This document shows, one piece after another, positions 18,257 through 26,408 of a stretch of 59,909 nt of DNA. The DNA is from CAYLLN01 sp036496265. GTDB lineage: Bacteria; Planctomycetota; Planctomycetia; Pirellulales; Pirellulaceae. The notes under the pieces were generated by a model. It was not told where the DNA came from, ran no database searches, and worked only from the letters and a program-made list of their open reading frames with translations. The position numbers were made by a program, and so were the translations under genes. Location: assembly GCA_036496265.1 (NCBI GenBank), contig DASXLL010000149.1, forward strand, positions 1 through 59,909, written 5' to 3'. How positions within the stretch are numbered: the stretch's first letter is position 1; every line of letters starts with the position of its first letter.

Positions 18257-19795
18257 ATGAATTGTCCAAGATCCGCAACGGTTTCCTTATGCATGATTGT
18301 TCGCAATGAGGGGCATCAACTCGATGAGTGCCTGACCCCCATTGCCGGTTTGTTCGACGAAATCGTCGTTGTCGATACGGGTTCGCAAGATAATACGCGG
18401 CAGGTCGCTGAGCGTTACACCTCCCGTGTCTTCGACTTTCCATGGTGCGACGATTTCTCGGCGGCTCGCAATGAATCGCTGAATCATGCGCGCGGCAACT
18501 GGATTTTTTGGCTCGATGCGGACGACCGGATCTCACCACTAGGGGCGGCACAGTTATCTCGGCTGTTTGGCACTTTATCAGAGCCTCGCCAAGCATTCCT
18601 AATGCAAACAGTGCTTCACCAAGATGATCAGGCGCGGGATCCCGAGCGAGTTACCAGCCATCTGCGGCTCTTTCCGCGCCATCCCACCCTGCGCTGGCAT
18701 CGCCGGGTTCATGAAGTCCTGAAACCTTGGCCTTCGGCGTTGGGTCACGAGGTTATTTTTAGCGACATTGTCATCGATCATCTTGGCTATCGTGATATCC
18801 GTCTCACGCAACGAAAGCTGCGTCGCAATGCCCGCCTGTTGCGAATGGAGTTTGCGATAACCCCAGATGAGCCATCCGTCTTGATGGACTTGGGCAGCGC
18901 CTATGCTCAACTGGGCGACTCGATTAAAGCGCGGGACTATCTGCGCTTCGTACTCGCGTGCAAGCCTCGTGTTCCATTGCTCGCGAGACGGGCTTATACG
19001 ACGCTTGCGGAACTTGATTTGACGGAAGGGAATTTCAGTGAAGCAGCGGCGCTTCTCAAAGCCGCGCTCCAGGAATTTTCCGAGGACGAATATCTGCGCT
19101 ATATGTATTCCGAGGCTCTCTACAATCTGGGCCAATACTCGGAAGCAAGAACCGCCCTCTTGAGCGTCCTGCATCAACCGCGACAAGACGCGTGTTTCCT
19201 GGTCGGCGCGCCGCGTGATATTCGTGGACGACTGGCCTCCCTCGCTCTGGGAGAGCTATTGCGGGTGACGGGAGAGTTGCGTGAAGCGGAAGTCATTCTA
19301 CGTGGCGCAGCCAACGCTCGGCCTACGGATCATGCCGCCTGGTTCTTGCTCGGCCGGCTGTACATCGACTGGCGGGACTCGCTAAAGCTCCAAGAAATCA
19401 AGCTGCGACTCACGGAGTTCTCAAATGGAAGCATCTTCGCGGATACCTTGGAAGCTCTCGACCGATTTACGCAGGGACAGTACTTGGCAACCGAAAAGTG
19501 CCTGCAGGAAGTTATAGGCCGAGCACCTGGCATGACGTTGCTGCGAGTGCTGCGTGCCGAGTGTCTGCACCGCCGCAATGCCGAGCCGAGGCTACAAATG
19601 CAAGCCTGCCGCGACATTCTGCGCCTCCAGCCTTACAATCGCCGCGCGCGCGAAACGTTGGGCCGCTTAGAAGCACTGACAAAGAATTCGATTTGCTGCA
19701 ATGACGTGGAGCAAGCGTTTTATATGACGGTAGTAGCCGCCCCGTGTAGTACAGGATCAGCCACGGGATTTGAATGCTGCATTATGCCGCAATGA
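18257..19795 (+). CDS. family 2 glycosyltransferase fused to TPR repeats
   Basis: 512 residues. The N-terminal ~230 residues are a GT-A fold transferase: SLCMIVRNE opens the nucleotide-binding domain, EIVVVDTGSQDNT carries the nucleotide-contacting D40, FSAARNESL follows, and WLDADD (residues 85-90) gives the DxD-like metal site. Residues about 230-490 are TPR repeats (MDLGSAYAQLGDSIKARDYL and similar). GT2-TPR fusions of this kind are common in bacteria and act on surface glycans or glycoproteins; the acceptor here is unknown. No strong Shine-Dalgarno precedes the ATG. The last ~20 residues are Cys/Ser-rich and unlike the rest, so the natural end may have been altered by a rearrangement at the edge of the decayed region. 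Confidence 0.85.
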   Translation: MNCPRSATVSLCMIVRNEGHQLDECLTPIAGLFDEIVVVDTGSQDNTRQVAERYTSRVFDFPWCDDFSAARNESLNHARGNWIFWLDADDRISPLGAAQLSRLFGTLSEPRQAFLMQTVLHQDDQARDPERVTSHLRLFPRHPTLRWHRRVHEVLKPWPSALGHEVIFSDIVIDHLGYRDIRLTQRKLRRNARLLRMEFAITPDEPSVLMDLGSAYAQLGDSIKARDYLRFVLACKPRVPLLARRAYTTLAELDLTEGNFSEAAALLKAALQEFSEDEYLRYMYSEALYNLGQYSEARTALLSVLHQPRQDACFLVGAPRDIRGRLASLALGELLRVTGELREAEVILRGAANARPTDHAAWFLLGRLYIDWRDSLKLQEIKLRLTEFSNGSIFADTLEALDRFTQGQYLATEKCLQEVIGRAPGMTLLRVLRAECLHRRNAEPRLQMQACRDILRLQPYNRRARETLGRLEALTKNSICCNDVEQAFYMTVVAAPCSTGSATGFECCIMPQ

Positions 19796-19806
19796 TACGG
19801 GCGCGC

Positions 19807-20162
19807 TTAGAGTGGGAGTGCGGATGCAGAGTGCATTTGCACAATCTGCGCAATGGCCTCTCCCTTTGCCCAGCCAACTGCTGGTACACCTCGAATGCCA
19901 TGGAGCCATCGACCGTGGCAAGGGAAGCATCGAATTCGACCAGTGCTTTGCGGAGATACCGTTGCCAGAACGGCACTTCATCGCGATTCACGTTCCGATA
20001 ATGGATGGTCAAGGCCAGCGGCCTGTCTTCAATCCACGCTTCTTTGAATCGCGCGACCATTGGTGCGAGCGTTTCGGCGGCGCGCAACAAGAAAGGGCGG
20101 TAACCAATGGCCCGAGGATGAACCTGAAGCACGTCGTCTGCCTCAACTTCAAGTCCACTTGT
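19807..20162 (-). pseudogene. trehalose-6-phosphate phosphatase C-terminal remnant (frameshifted)
   Basis: On the minus strand, from an upstream stop at 20163-20165, the peptide runs SGLEVEADD..., AWIEDRPLALTIHYRNV, then DGSMAFEV. These match the (H/S)GLE, W-x-E-(D/K)-K/R-x-L-x-(L/V)-HYR and EV segments of HAD-type trehalose phosphatases. Near 19895 the frame must shift by one to continue as PAVGWAKGEAIAQIVQM, the expected W-x-KG-x-A segment, and it ends at TAA (19807-19809). The N-terminal half with the catalytic DxDGT motif is missing. It is therefore a dead, truncated and frameshifted otsB-like gene. The identification is by motif recognition. Confidence 0.6.
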
Positions 20163-20394
20163 TCACATCGCGGGCAAATCTCCGAATTTCAGTACGTCGC
20201 AACTGCGTAAGCCATTGTCGAGGCAACAATCGCATTTGCATTTTATGTAACAAGATGCAGGAATTACGAAATCGTTACCGTGTCCGCAGGGCAGCTTCAC
20301 GATCCCAAATACTTCGTCGAGAATTCAGCGCAAAGGCGGCGCCAATGCACGCGAGCGCGACGCGATCCAGCGATGCATTAAAGGAGAGTTTCAT

Positions 20395-20757
20395 ATGGCT
20401 ATTGAGCTAAAAGAACAAGCAGGTGGGAAGACGCTTATTGTTCACGTCCAAGACAAGCTGACGAAGGAAGACTACGACCACTTCCTCCCTGAAGTCGAAC
20501 GCCTCATCAAGCAGCATGGCAAGATCAATATTCTTTTTGACATGCACGACTTCCACGGCTGGACGCTCAGCGCGATGTGGGAGGACACTAAGTTCGCCGC
20601 GCATCACTTTCGCGACATCGAGCGCCTGGCAGTCGTCGGTGAGAAAAAGTGGCAAGAGTGGATGACGACGTTCTGCCGGCCTTTTACCACGGCGCGAACC
20701 CGCTACTTTGAGCACGGCGAAATGGAAGAAGCCCGCCAGTGGCTGCAAGAGCAATGA
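20395..20757 (+). CDS. SpoIIAA-like / STAS-fold small protein
   Basis: 120 residues, about the full length of the SpoIIAA-like family. Recognisable features are an N-terminal strand (KTLIVHVQDKLTKEDYDHF), INILFDMHDFHGWTLSAMWED, an RLAVVGEKKWQEWM segment and FEHGEMEEARQWL at the end. The Asp-x-x-Phe-x-Gly-Trp part is characteristic of this cytosolic family, related to lipid-binding CRAL-TRIO/SpoIIAA folds; the exact role is unknown. AAAGGAGAG upstream of the ATG is a strong ribosome binding site. The gene stands alone as an intact gene between a trehalose-phosphatase remnant and an IS4 remnant. Confidence 0.85.
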   Translation: MAIELKEQAGGKTLIVHVQDKLTKEDYDHFLPEVERLIKQHGKINILFDMHDFHGWTLSAMWEDTKFAAHHFRDIERLAVVGEKKWQEWMTTFCRPFTTARTRYFEHGEMEEARQWLQEQ

Positions 20758-21022
20758 ACCGGGCAGCCGGTTCGATTCTCGCGATTTGCCATCGACGAGC
20801 GCATAAAGCTGGCAGCCGTGGCGTCGCAACTCGCGGAAGATTCTCCGTCCGAGAGGCTACAAGATCATTTGACGCCCAGGGCGGTACGATAACGCGATTG
20901 TCGAGAGCGGCGAGACACGACATACGCCGCTTGGTTTGGCTGCGTTGGAAAGAGTACTCACTAATTACTTCCGGCGGAAAATGAATCACATCGAACGCAC
21001 GAGTTATACAAATCGGATATAA
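20758..21022. other. 265-nt stretch without a recognisable gene
   Basis: Nothing identifiable. It separates the SpoIIAA-like gene from the IS4-type transposase relic and may contain more of the decayed element, but I cannot read it. Confidence 0.4.
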
Positions 21023-21205
21023 GTCATCCACGCATCGCACGTTGCCCGATGGCTCTGGAAGGGGCGTCGAGTCTATCTGTTTGACGGCACGACGGTCATC
21101 ATGCCGGACACTCCCGAGAATCAAGCCGCATATCTCCAGGTCTACAACCTGAGGCGCGGACTGGGCTTTCCGATCGCGCGAATCGGAGCTCTCACTTCAC
21201 TAGCT
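21023..21205 (+). pseudogene. IS4-family transposase fragment
   Basis: A plus-strand frame bounded upstream by TAA (21020-21022) reads WLWKGRRVYLFDGTTVIMPD, then TPENQAAYLQ and GLGFPIARIGALTS. This is the conserved region around the first catalytic Asp (DGTT) of IS4-family DDE transposases. Similarity stops after about 60 residues. The rest of the transposase, the later DDE residues and any terminal inverted repeats are not visible. It is a relic, not an active element. Confidence 0.7.
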
Positions 21206-21240
21206 TTCACCCGCAAAAGACTGTTTTTGCTGGGTTTTTA

Positions 21241-21284
21241 CGCACGCTTAAAAGTCCGTTCCTACCGACTGAGCTACAGTCTCC
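21241..21284 (-). pseudogene. degenerate 5' half of a tRNA-Lys(UUU)-like gene
   Basis: On the minus strand the sequence reads TGTAGCTCAGTCGGTAGGAA then CGGACTTTTAA, i.e. T8-A9, a D-arm and an anticodon loop CTTTTAA with anticodon TTT. The D-stem 3' strand and the anticodon-stem 3' strand no longer pair, and no T-arm (GGTTCGAATCC-like) follows. It is therefore a non-functional half. It abuts the IS4 relic, and tRNA genes are common integration targets. Confidence 0.45.
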
Positions 21285-21368
21285 TGCCTTTCGTACAAAC
21301 TGAGCGCTCTGGAGGCGTCGTGGTTCGCTTTCACGATCCTCGATCACCGCCATCAGCCTGATTCAACC

Positions 21369-21404
21369 AAAAAACGACACCCGCCGCGACAAACGGCGGG
21401 TGTC
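21369..21404 (-). terminator. strong intrinsic terminator for minus-strand transcription
   Basis: A perfect 11-bp stem (GACACCCGCCG at 21376-21386 pairing with 21394-21404) has a 7-nt loop. Read on the minus strand it is followed by G and six T residues (A6 at 21369-21374). No intact minus-strand gene ends just before it (between 21404 and 21597), so it appears to be an orphan left from a lost gene. It may also insulate the next plus-strand gene. Confidence 0.7.
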
Positions 21405-21597
21405 AATGGCACGAGCGTGAGAATCGCCTTACAGTAATGCCGCGAAGCCCCATTTTAGCAATCCGGCAGCGATCCGAAAGGCACGTCCTCGGCTTTCTTC
21501 TGCGCTCAATTGTCGTCTTGTTGTGGTCTTATCATTGCCCTCTTAGAATTTGCTTTCCTTAGTGGAGATCAGCCAAAGGACTTTCGAAAGGAATAAC

Positions 21598-22458
21598 ATG
21601 CACCCCGATGCACTCAGCCTTTTGCCCCGGACCGATTTCAGCCGGCGCGGATTTGTGATGACATCGCTGGCGTCAGGTTTTGCCCTGGCGGTGCAGCCGG
21701 TGACAGCTCAGACAATCTCGACGAGCGCGGAAGGCCTTGACGCAGGGGAAGTGAAAATTCCCGTCAAGGATGGACAGATTCCGGCGTACCGAGCCATGCC
21801 AAATAAAAGCGGCCCGTTTCCGGTCGTCCTGGTTGTCCAAGAAATATTCGGCGTCCATGAGCACATCAAGGACATTTGCCGCCGGCTGGCGAAGCTCGGC
21901 TATTTCGCCGTCGCGCCGGAGATGTATGCTCGCCAGGGCGACGTTTCGAAAGAGACTGACATTCAAAAAATCATCTCGACGGTCGTCAACAAGGTTCCCG
22001 ACAGTCAAGTGATGAGCGACCTCGATTCGGCCGTCGCCTGGGCCAAGTCGTCGGGCAAGGGCGACACCAGCAAACTCGCGATCACGGGCTTCTGCTGGGG
22101 CGGCCGGATCGTCTGGCTGTATTCGGCCCACAACCCAAACCTCAAAGCGGGCGTCGCCTGGTACGGCCGACTCGTAGGACAGGCTGACGACCTGCATCCC
22201 AAGCACCCACTCGACATCGTCGCCGATCTTAAGGCGCCGGTTCTCGGCCTCTATGGCGGCGCCGATACCGGCATTCCCACCGACTCGGTTGAGAAAATGC
22301 AAAAGGGGCTGAAGGACGCCGGCAAGCCGAGCGAGATCGTGCTTTATCCGGACACGCCGCACGCGTTTTATGCGGACTATCGGCCGAGCTATCGCAAGGA
22401 GCAAGCTGAGGACGGTTGGAACCGGCTGAAGAAGTGGTTTAAGGACCATGGCGTCTAA
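21598..22458 (+). CDS. dienelactone hydrolase family protein, Tat-exported
   Basis: 286 residues from the ATG at 21598, which has AAAGGA just upstream; the frame is open from 21550 but lacks a site there. The N-terminus has a twin-arginine signal (FSRRGFVMTS, RR at 16-17) and a hydrophobic stretch ending at VTAQ, so export by Tat is likely. The alpha/beta-hydrolase core shows VVQEIFGVHEHIKD, nucleophile C166 in GFCWGG, acid D223 in GGADTGIP and H255 in DTPHAFY, the Cys-Asp-His triad of carboxymethylenebutenolidases. The physiological substrate is unknown; lactones or esters from polysaccharide or aromatic breakdown are possible. A gap of 18 nt before the next gene suggests co-transcription. 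Confidence 0.9.
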   Translation: MHPDALSLLPRTDFSRRGFVMTSLASGFALAVQPVTAQTISTSAEGLDAGEVKIPVKDGQIPAYRAMPNKSGPFPVVLVVQEIFGVHEHIKDICRRLAKLGYFAVAPEMYARQGDVSKETDIQKIISTVVNKVPDSQVMSDLDSAVAWAKSSGKGDTSKLAITGFCWGGRIVWLYSAHNPNLKAGVAWYGRLVGQADDLHPKHPLDIVADLKAPVLGLYGGADTGIPTDSVEKMQKGLKDAGKPSEIVLYPDTPHAFYADYRPSYRKEQAEDGWNRLKKWFKDHGV

Positions 22459-22476
22459 TGGCACGATGAGCGCTCC

Positions 22477-23388
22477 ATGAAAATCGCAGTCACCGGCGGT
22501 CCTGGCTTCATCGGCCATTACCTCCTGCGGTGGTTGGTCACCAGCGGCCATTCGCTGCGGTGTTGGTATCGTCCGACGAGTGATCGCGCCGGCCTGGAAG
22601 ATATTGCCGACGCAGTCGTATGGCTGCCCGGCGAGTTGAACGATGAACCATCTGCTGATTCACTGGTCTCCGGCTGCGATGCAATCGTGCATGCGGCTTT
22701 GTATCGTCCCGGCGCCGGATTTCGCGGCGCGGAAGGCGACTTGGTCGAGTTCGCCGAGCGGAACGTCATCGGCACGCTGCGACTAATCGAGGCTGCACGC
22801 CGCTCCGGCGTCGGACGCTTCGTTTTCATCTCAACGTGTGCCGTTCACGAGCAAATTCTTGACGACCGCCCGCTCGACGAAAATCATCCGACCCGGGCGA
22901 CCAGTCATTACGATGCACACAAAGCCGCGATTGAGCAATTCGTTCACAGCTATGGCCTCGGCTTGGGGTACCCAATCTGCGCCCTGCGTCCCTCGGGCGT
23001 CTATGGCCTCGCTCGCCCGCCAGAAGACAGTAAGTGGTTCGACCTCGTCAGCGCGGTTGTTAAGGGCCAGCCAATCATTTGTCAGCGCGGCGGGAAAGAG
23101 GTCCACGCCGCGGACGTTGCGAAAGCCGCTGAATTGCTTTTGAACGCACCAGCCGACAAAATCACCGGCCAGGCCTTCAACTGCTGCGACCAATATATTT
23201 CCGAGTGGGATGTTGCTCACTTCGCGAAGCAGATTTCCGGAAGTGCAGCTACGATTCGCGGCCAGCAGACATCGCCCAAGAACCAAATCGTCACCAAAAA
23301 GCTCCGTTCCCTTGGCATGAAGTTCGGCGGACGCCAGCTACTGGAAACAACGGTGCGGCAACTTGTTCAAGCCGCGCAGTCATTATGA
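22477..23388 (+). CDS. NAD(P)-dependent epimerase/dehydratase (extended SDR)
   Basis: 303 residues, normal for extended SDRs. The Rossmann signature is TGGPGFIG (residues 6-13), STCAV carries the catalytic Ser/Thr region, and the YxxxK pair is Y145-K149 (YDAHKAA). LRPSGVYG is the conserved proline-glycine segment after the active site. Such enzymes act on nucleotide sugars or small alcohols; the specificity cannot be read. No signal peptide is seen, so it is cytosolic. It follows the dienelactone hydrolase closely on the same strand. Confidence 0.9.
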   Translation: MKIAVTGGPGFIGHYLLRWLVTSGHSLRCWYRPTSDRAGLEDIADAVVWLPGELNDEPSADSLVSGCDAIVHAALYRPGAGFRGAEGDLVEFAERNVIGTLRLIEAARRSGVGRFVFISTCAVHEQILDDRPLDENHPTRATSHYDAHKAAIEQFVHSYGLGLGYPICALRPSGVYGLARPPEDSKWFDLVSAVVKGQPIICQRGGKEVHAADVAKAAELLLNAPADKITGQAFNCCDQYISEWDVAHFAKQISGSAATIRGQQTSPKNQIVTKKLRSLGMKFGGRQLLETTVRQLVQAAQSL

Positions 23389-23430
23389 TATTCTCAAGAC
23401 AGCATTCACCATCATCCTTGGAGCTTGTCC

Positions 23431-24060
23431 ATGCGCGCGTTTTTCGCACCGCTTCTGATTTGCGTCTCGCTAGCAATCGTTGCCGGCTCTGCACATAGTT
23501 CGTTCGCCGCCGATGGCGAGTGGACTCCGCTTTTTGACGGCAAGACGCTCACGAGCTGGGAGAAGGTTGGCAAGCCTGACAGCATATGGGAAGTCGCGGA
23601 TGGCGAAATTCGCGGCTCCGGCGCAAGTTCGATGCTGGTCTGCACGAAAGGGCCTTACAAGAACTTTCGCTATCGGGCCGAGGTCAAAATCAACGACGGC
23701 GGCAATTCAGGCCTCTATTTTCGCACGACGGCCAAGCCCGCGTTTACCGACGGCTATGAGGCTCAGATCGATAGCACGCATCGCGATCCGATTCGCACTG
23801 GGTCGCTCTATGGTTTCTGTCACGTCTATAAAGAGCTGGTAAAGCCAGACACTTGGTTTAAGTATGAACTGGAGGTTCGTGATGACGTGTGGCGCGGTCG
23901 CAATATGACTCGCATCAAGATCACCGTGGATGGGAATGAGCTTTATGAATACCTGGATTTCGCCAAGACATTTAAAGAAGGGCATTTCGCTTTTCAGCAG
24001 CACGATCCGGGCAGCAAAGTGAGCATTCGCAAGGTGGAAGTTATGCCACTGGCCGACTGA
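23431..24060 (+). CDS. secreted DUF1080 (3-keto-disaccharide hydrolase-like) protein
   Basis: 209 residues from the ATG at 23431 (GGAG 7 nt upstream; a TTG two codons earlier is less likely). The signal peptide is MRAFFAPLLICVSLAIVAGSAHSS with cleavage after FAA. The mature part opens with WTPLFDGKTLTSWEKVG, the hallmark of DUF1080, and continues through GGNSGLYFRT and DGYEAQID to WFKYELEV and ITVDGNELYEY. The fold is a concanavalin/LamG-type sandwich. Members are reported to hydrolyse 3-keto-glycosides; here that is family inference. It precedes a Tat-exported isomerase-like protein, a common pairing in planctomycete sugar catabolism. Confidence 0.9.
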   Translation: MRAFFAPLLICVSLAIVAGSAHSSFAADGEWTPLFDGKTLTSWEKVGKPDSIWEVADGEIRGSGASSMLVCTKGPYKNFRYRAEVKINDGGNSGLYFRTTAKPAFTDGYEAQIDSTHRDPIRTGSLYGFCHVYKELVKPDTWFKYELEVRDDVWRGRNMTRIKITVDGNELYEYLDFAKTFKEGHFAFQQHDPGSKVSIRKVEVMPLAD

Positions 24061-24143
24061 CGGATGTTTGCGGTCGCGGCGAGGACAACGCTAGAATGGG
24101 CCACACAAACACATTCACTTGAATGAAGGCAGGAGTCTTGGCA

Positions 24144-25007
24144 ATGAAGTTCATCTCTCGACGCGAATTGATCAAAACCAGCGCGCTCGCCGCAGCCATT
24201 CGCATGTTTCCTTCGCTAGGAATGACAGCCGGTGCTGTCGCTGCCGAGGACGCCGATCCGTGGCACGGCCTGAAATTCGGCGTCGCGACTTACACGCTTC
24301 GAGATCTACCGATCGAGGAAGCGATCAAGGGCGTGAAGCGAGTCGGCCTCAAGTATGTCTCGATTAAGAACGTTAAAAACCATATCGACCTGTCGCACAG
24401 TCCCGAAGAACGCAAGCAGCGGGCGCAAATGTTTCGCGACGCCGGCCTGACGCCGCTCAGCGTCGGCAACGTCTCGATGCGCAGCGGCGAAGCGGAGATT
24501 CGCAAAGCGTTTGAATACGCTCGCGATATCGGCGTGCCGACGATTGTCTGTGCCCCCAGCCTCGATTCGATTCCGATCCTCGACAAAATGGTCAAGGAGT
24601 TTGATATCCGGCTGGCGATTCATAATCACGGACCGGAAGACAAGGGCTTTTTCCCGTCACCCTACGATGTGATGCGGGCCGTCGAAAAATTTGATCAGCG
24701 CATTGGCCTGTGCATCGATGTTGGCCACACAGCGCGGGCCGGTGTTGATCCGGCGGAATCGATTCTCAAGTGCAAAGACCGTCTATATGACTGTCACATG
24801 AAGGACATTTCGGCCCTCGGTGACAAAAACACGCCAATCGAAGGCGGCCGGGGAATTTTGGATACGAAATCGATTCTGCAGGCGCTGCTCAATATCAATT
24901 ACAAAGGCCTCGTCGGCTTTGAATATGAGAAGGACGCCAAAGATCCGGTGCCGGGACTCGCCGAATCCGTCGGCTACTGCAAGGGCGTTCTCTCTGGCTT
25001 GAAGTAG
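24144..25007 (+). CDS. Tat-exported sugar phosphate isomerase/epimerase-like TIM-barrel protein
   Basis: 287 residues from the ATG at 24144, which has AGGAG 8 nt upstream; an ATG at 24123 lacks a site. The N-terminus is a Tat signal, ISRRELIKTSALAAAIRMF. The xylose-isomerase-like barrel shows FGVATYTLRDLPIEEAI at the start, LAIHNHGPED, IGLCIDVGHTARAGVDP and YDCHMKDIS, giving the usual metal-binding Glu/Asp/His residues (for example D and H of CIDVGH, and H of DCHMKD). Substrates are probably keto sugars in the periplasm. It is the third gene of a co-directional set with the DUF1080 protein upstream. Confidence 0.9.
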   Translation: MKFISRRELIKTSALAAAIRMFPSLGMTAGAVAAEDADPWHGLKFGVATYTLRDLPIEEAIKGVKRVGLKYVSIKNVKNHIDLSHSPEERKQRAQMFRDAGLTPLSVGNVSMRSGEAEIRKAFEYARDIGVPTIVCAPSLDSIPILDKMVKEFDIRLAIHNHGPEDKGFFPSPYDVMRAVEKFDQRIGLCIDVGHTARAGVDPAESILKCKDRLYDCHMKDISALGDKNTPIEGGRGILDTKSILQALLNINYKGLVGFEYEKDAKDPVPGLAESVGYCKGVLSGLK

Positions 25008-25034
25008 ATTTCGCTTCGCGCAGTTTTTGCCGTA

Positions 25035-25562
25035 TTACTGATTACGTTTCACTTCGGAAGCCGTTAGCTCTTGCTGCATCGCTTCGGCCACAGCGCCAAA
25101 CCGCGCTGCAAGCTCGCCACCCACTCCTGCTAGGGCTTGATGCGCCTCCATCGCGTTGCGTTTGAACCGCGACGACGCCGTACGCCCGTCATCGTCGGCT
25201 AGTTCCTGCCAGGTCATGTCGTCACCACCGTGAGCTGGCATTTTCTCAACAATCTCGAACAGGTTTTGAGCGCCCATGTGAGCCAAAATGGTACGAACCT
25301 CAGCCGAAGGTCGCACGAGTTGCAACGAGCTCGCCGTGGCAGCAACCGTATGCTTGAGTCGCAGCAACGTTCCCACAAAAGTGCTGTCGCAGTGCTTGCA
25401 ATCGCGCAGATCAATTAGAATCGTGCGTATCCCGCTGCTGAGTGCGCCTTCCGCATATTGCCGCAGCCCTGGACTAAGATGGGCGTTGGCGTGGCCGATG
25501 ACCAGAAAGCAAACCTCATCGTCCATCCGACGAGCTAATACCTTTCCGCTGCTAACCGACAT
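25035..25562 (-). CDS. STAS-domain protein (anti-anti-sigma factor-like) with C-terminal extension
   Basis: 175 residues from the ATG at 25562, preceded by GAGGTGG; the open frame extends to 25631. Residues about 1-105 form a STAS domain: VCFLVIGHANAHLSPGLR, ILIDLRDCKHCDSTFVGTL with the phosphorylatable S60, and LQLVRPSAEVRTIL. The remaining ~70 residues form a helical tail. Anti-anti-sigma proteins bind serine-kinase anti-sigma factors; no kinase or phosphatase partner is encoded nearby. It lies on the opposite strand to its neighbours and converges on the isomerase gene. Confidence 0.85.
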   Translation of the reverse strand: MSVSSGKVLARRMDDEVCFLVIGHANAHLSPGLRQYAEGALSSGIRTILIDLRDCKHCDSTFVGTLLRLKHTVAATASSLQLVRPSAEVRTILAHMGAQNLFEIVEKMPAHGGDDMTWQELADDDGRTASSRFKRNAMEAHQALAGVGGELAARFGAVAEAMQQELTASEVKRNQ

Positions 25563-25649
25563 TCGCCACCTCGCTTGAACGAATCGCGTCCCATACACTG
25601 CCCAAGATAGCCTTCCCAAACCCAACCTCATTATCCACGCTCCACGGCC

Positions 25650-26399
25650 ATGAAAGCAATTTCTTCTGCCACGATTCTTACACTGCTCGCGACCAGTGTG
25701 TTTGCTGCCGATCGCCCGCCCGTTCCTGAGCGGCCGATCGCGGTCAAAAAGGAACTGCTGTTCTCAGACGACTTCGAGGGCTCGAATCGCTCGCAGCTCT
25801 GGCATCGGGTTGTGCCAACCTTCGCTTTTGAAAACGGCGTGCTTAAGGGCACGCAAACGCGCGACAAAAACATCCCGGCTGAAAACGGCAAGCCGGCCGT
25901 CACTGCTCATGCTGCCGTCCATGGCCTGGAACTGCCCACGAAGGACAGCATCGTCGAATGCCGCATCTTTTTTGCTGGCGCGACGATGATTGACGTTGAA
26001 TTTGACGACCGGCAATACACCGGTGCTCACTACGGGCACATTTGCCGTGCTCAAGTCCGCTTGAATGGCGTCACGATGATCGATGAGCGCGACGGAACCA
26101 TGCGCAACGACATCTATGGGCTGAACAAAGATCCGTCGAAAAAAGCAGAAGTAGCCAAGCTCCTCGAGGGCCGCAGAGTCACGTATCCGGTGCAACTCGA
26201 ATCCAATACTTGGTACACGCTGGTCGTCGAAACGGTTGACGATCAAATGCGAGTCACGATCGATGGCAAACCCGTTGCTTATCTGAAATCTTCCGGCATC
26301 GGCCACGTCACAAAGTCCAAAATCGAACTCGGTGTCGGTGGCAAAGACGGTCTATTCGACGACATTAAAATCTGGAATGCCGAACCGGCCAAACGATAA
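25650..26399 (+). CDS. secreted LamG/DUF1080-like protein
   Basis: 249 residues. The signal peptide is MKAISSATILTLLATSVFAA. LLFSDDFEGSNRSQLWHRV opens a concanavalin-like sandwich, with FENGVLKGTQTRDKN, SIVECRIFF, MIDVEFDDRQYTGAHYGHIC and WYTLVVETVDDQMRVTIDGK as successive strands. The layout matches DUF1080/GH16-like domains, but no obvious hydrolase signature is present. Another DUF1080 gene lies 1.6 kb upstream. The deacylase-like gene starts 9 nt downstream, so the two are probably co-transcribed. Confidence 0.8.
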   Translation: MKAISSATILTLLATSVFAADRPPVPERPIAVKKELLFSDDFEGSNRSQLWHRVVPTFAFENGVLKGTQTRDKNIPAENGKPAVTAHAAVHGLELPTKDSIVECRIFFAGATMIDVEFDDRQYTGAHYGHICRAQVRLNGVTMIDERDGTMRNDIYGLNKDPSKKAEVAKLLEGRRVTYPVQLESNTWYTLVVETVDDQMRVTIDGKPVAYLKSSGIGHVTKSKIELGVGGKDGLFDDIKIWNAEPAKR

Positions 26400-26408
26400 T
26401 CGCTTTCC

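Noticed and set aside
21241..21284. Functional tRNA-Lys
   Set aside because: D- and anticodon-stem pairing is broken and the T-arm is missing, so only a remnant is reported.
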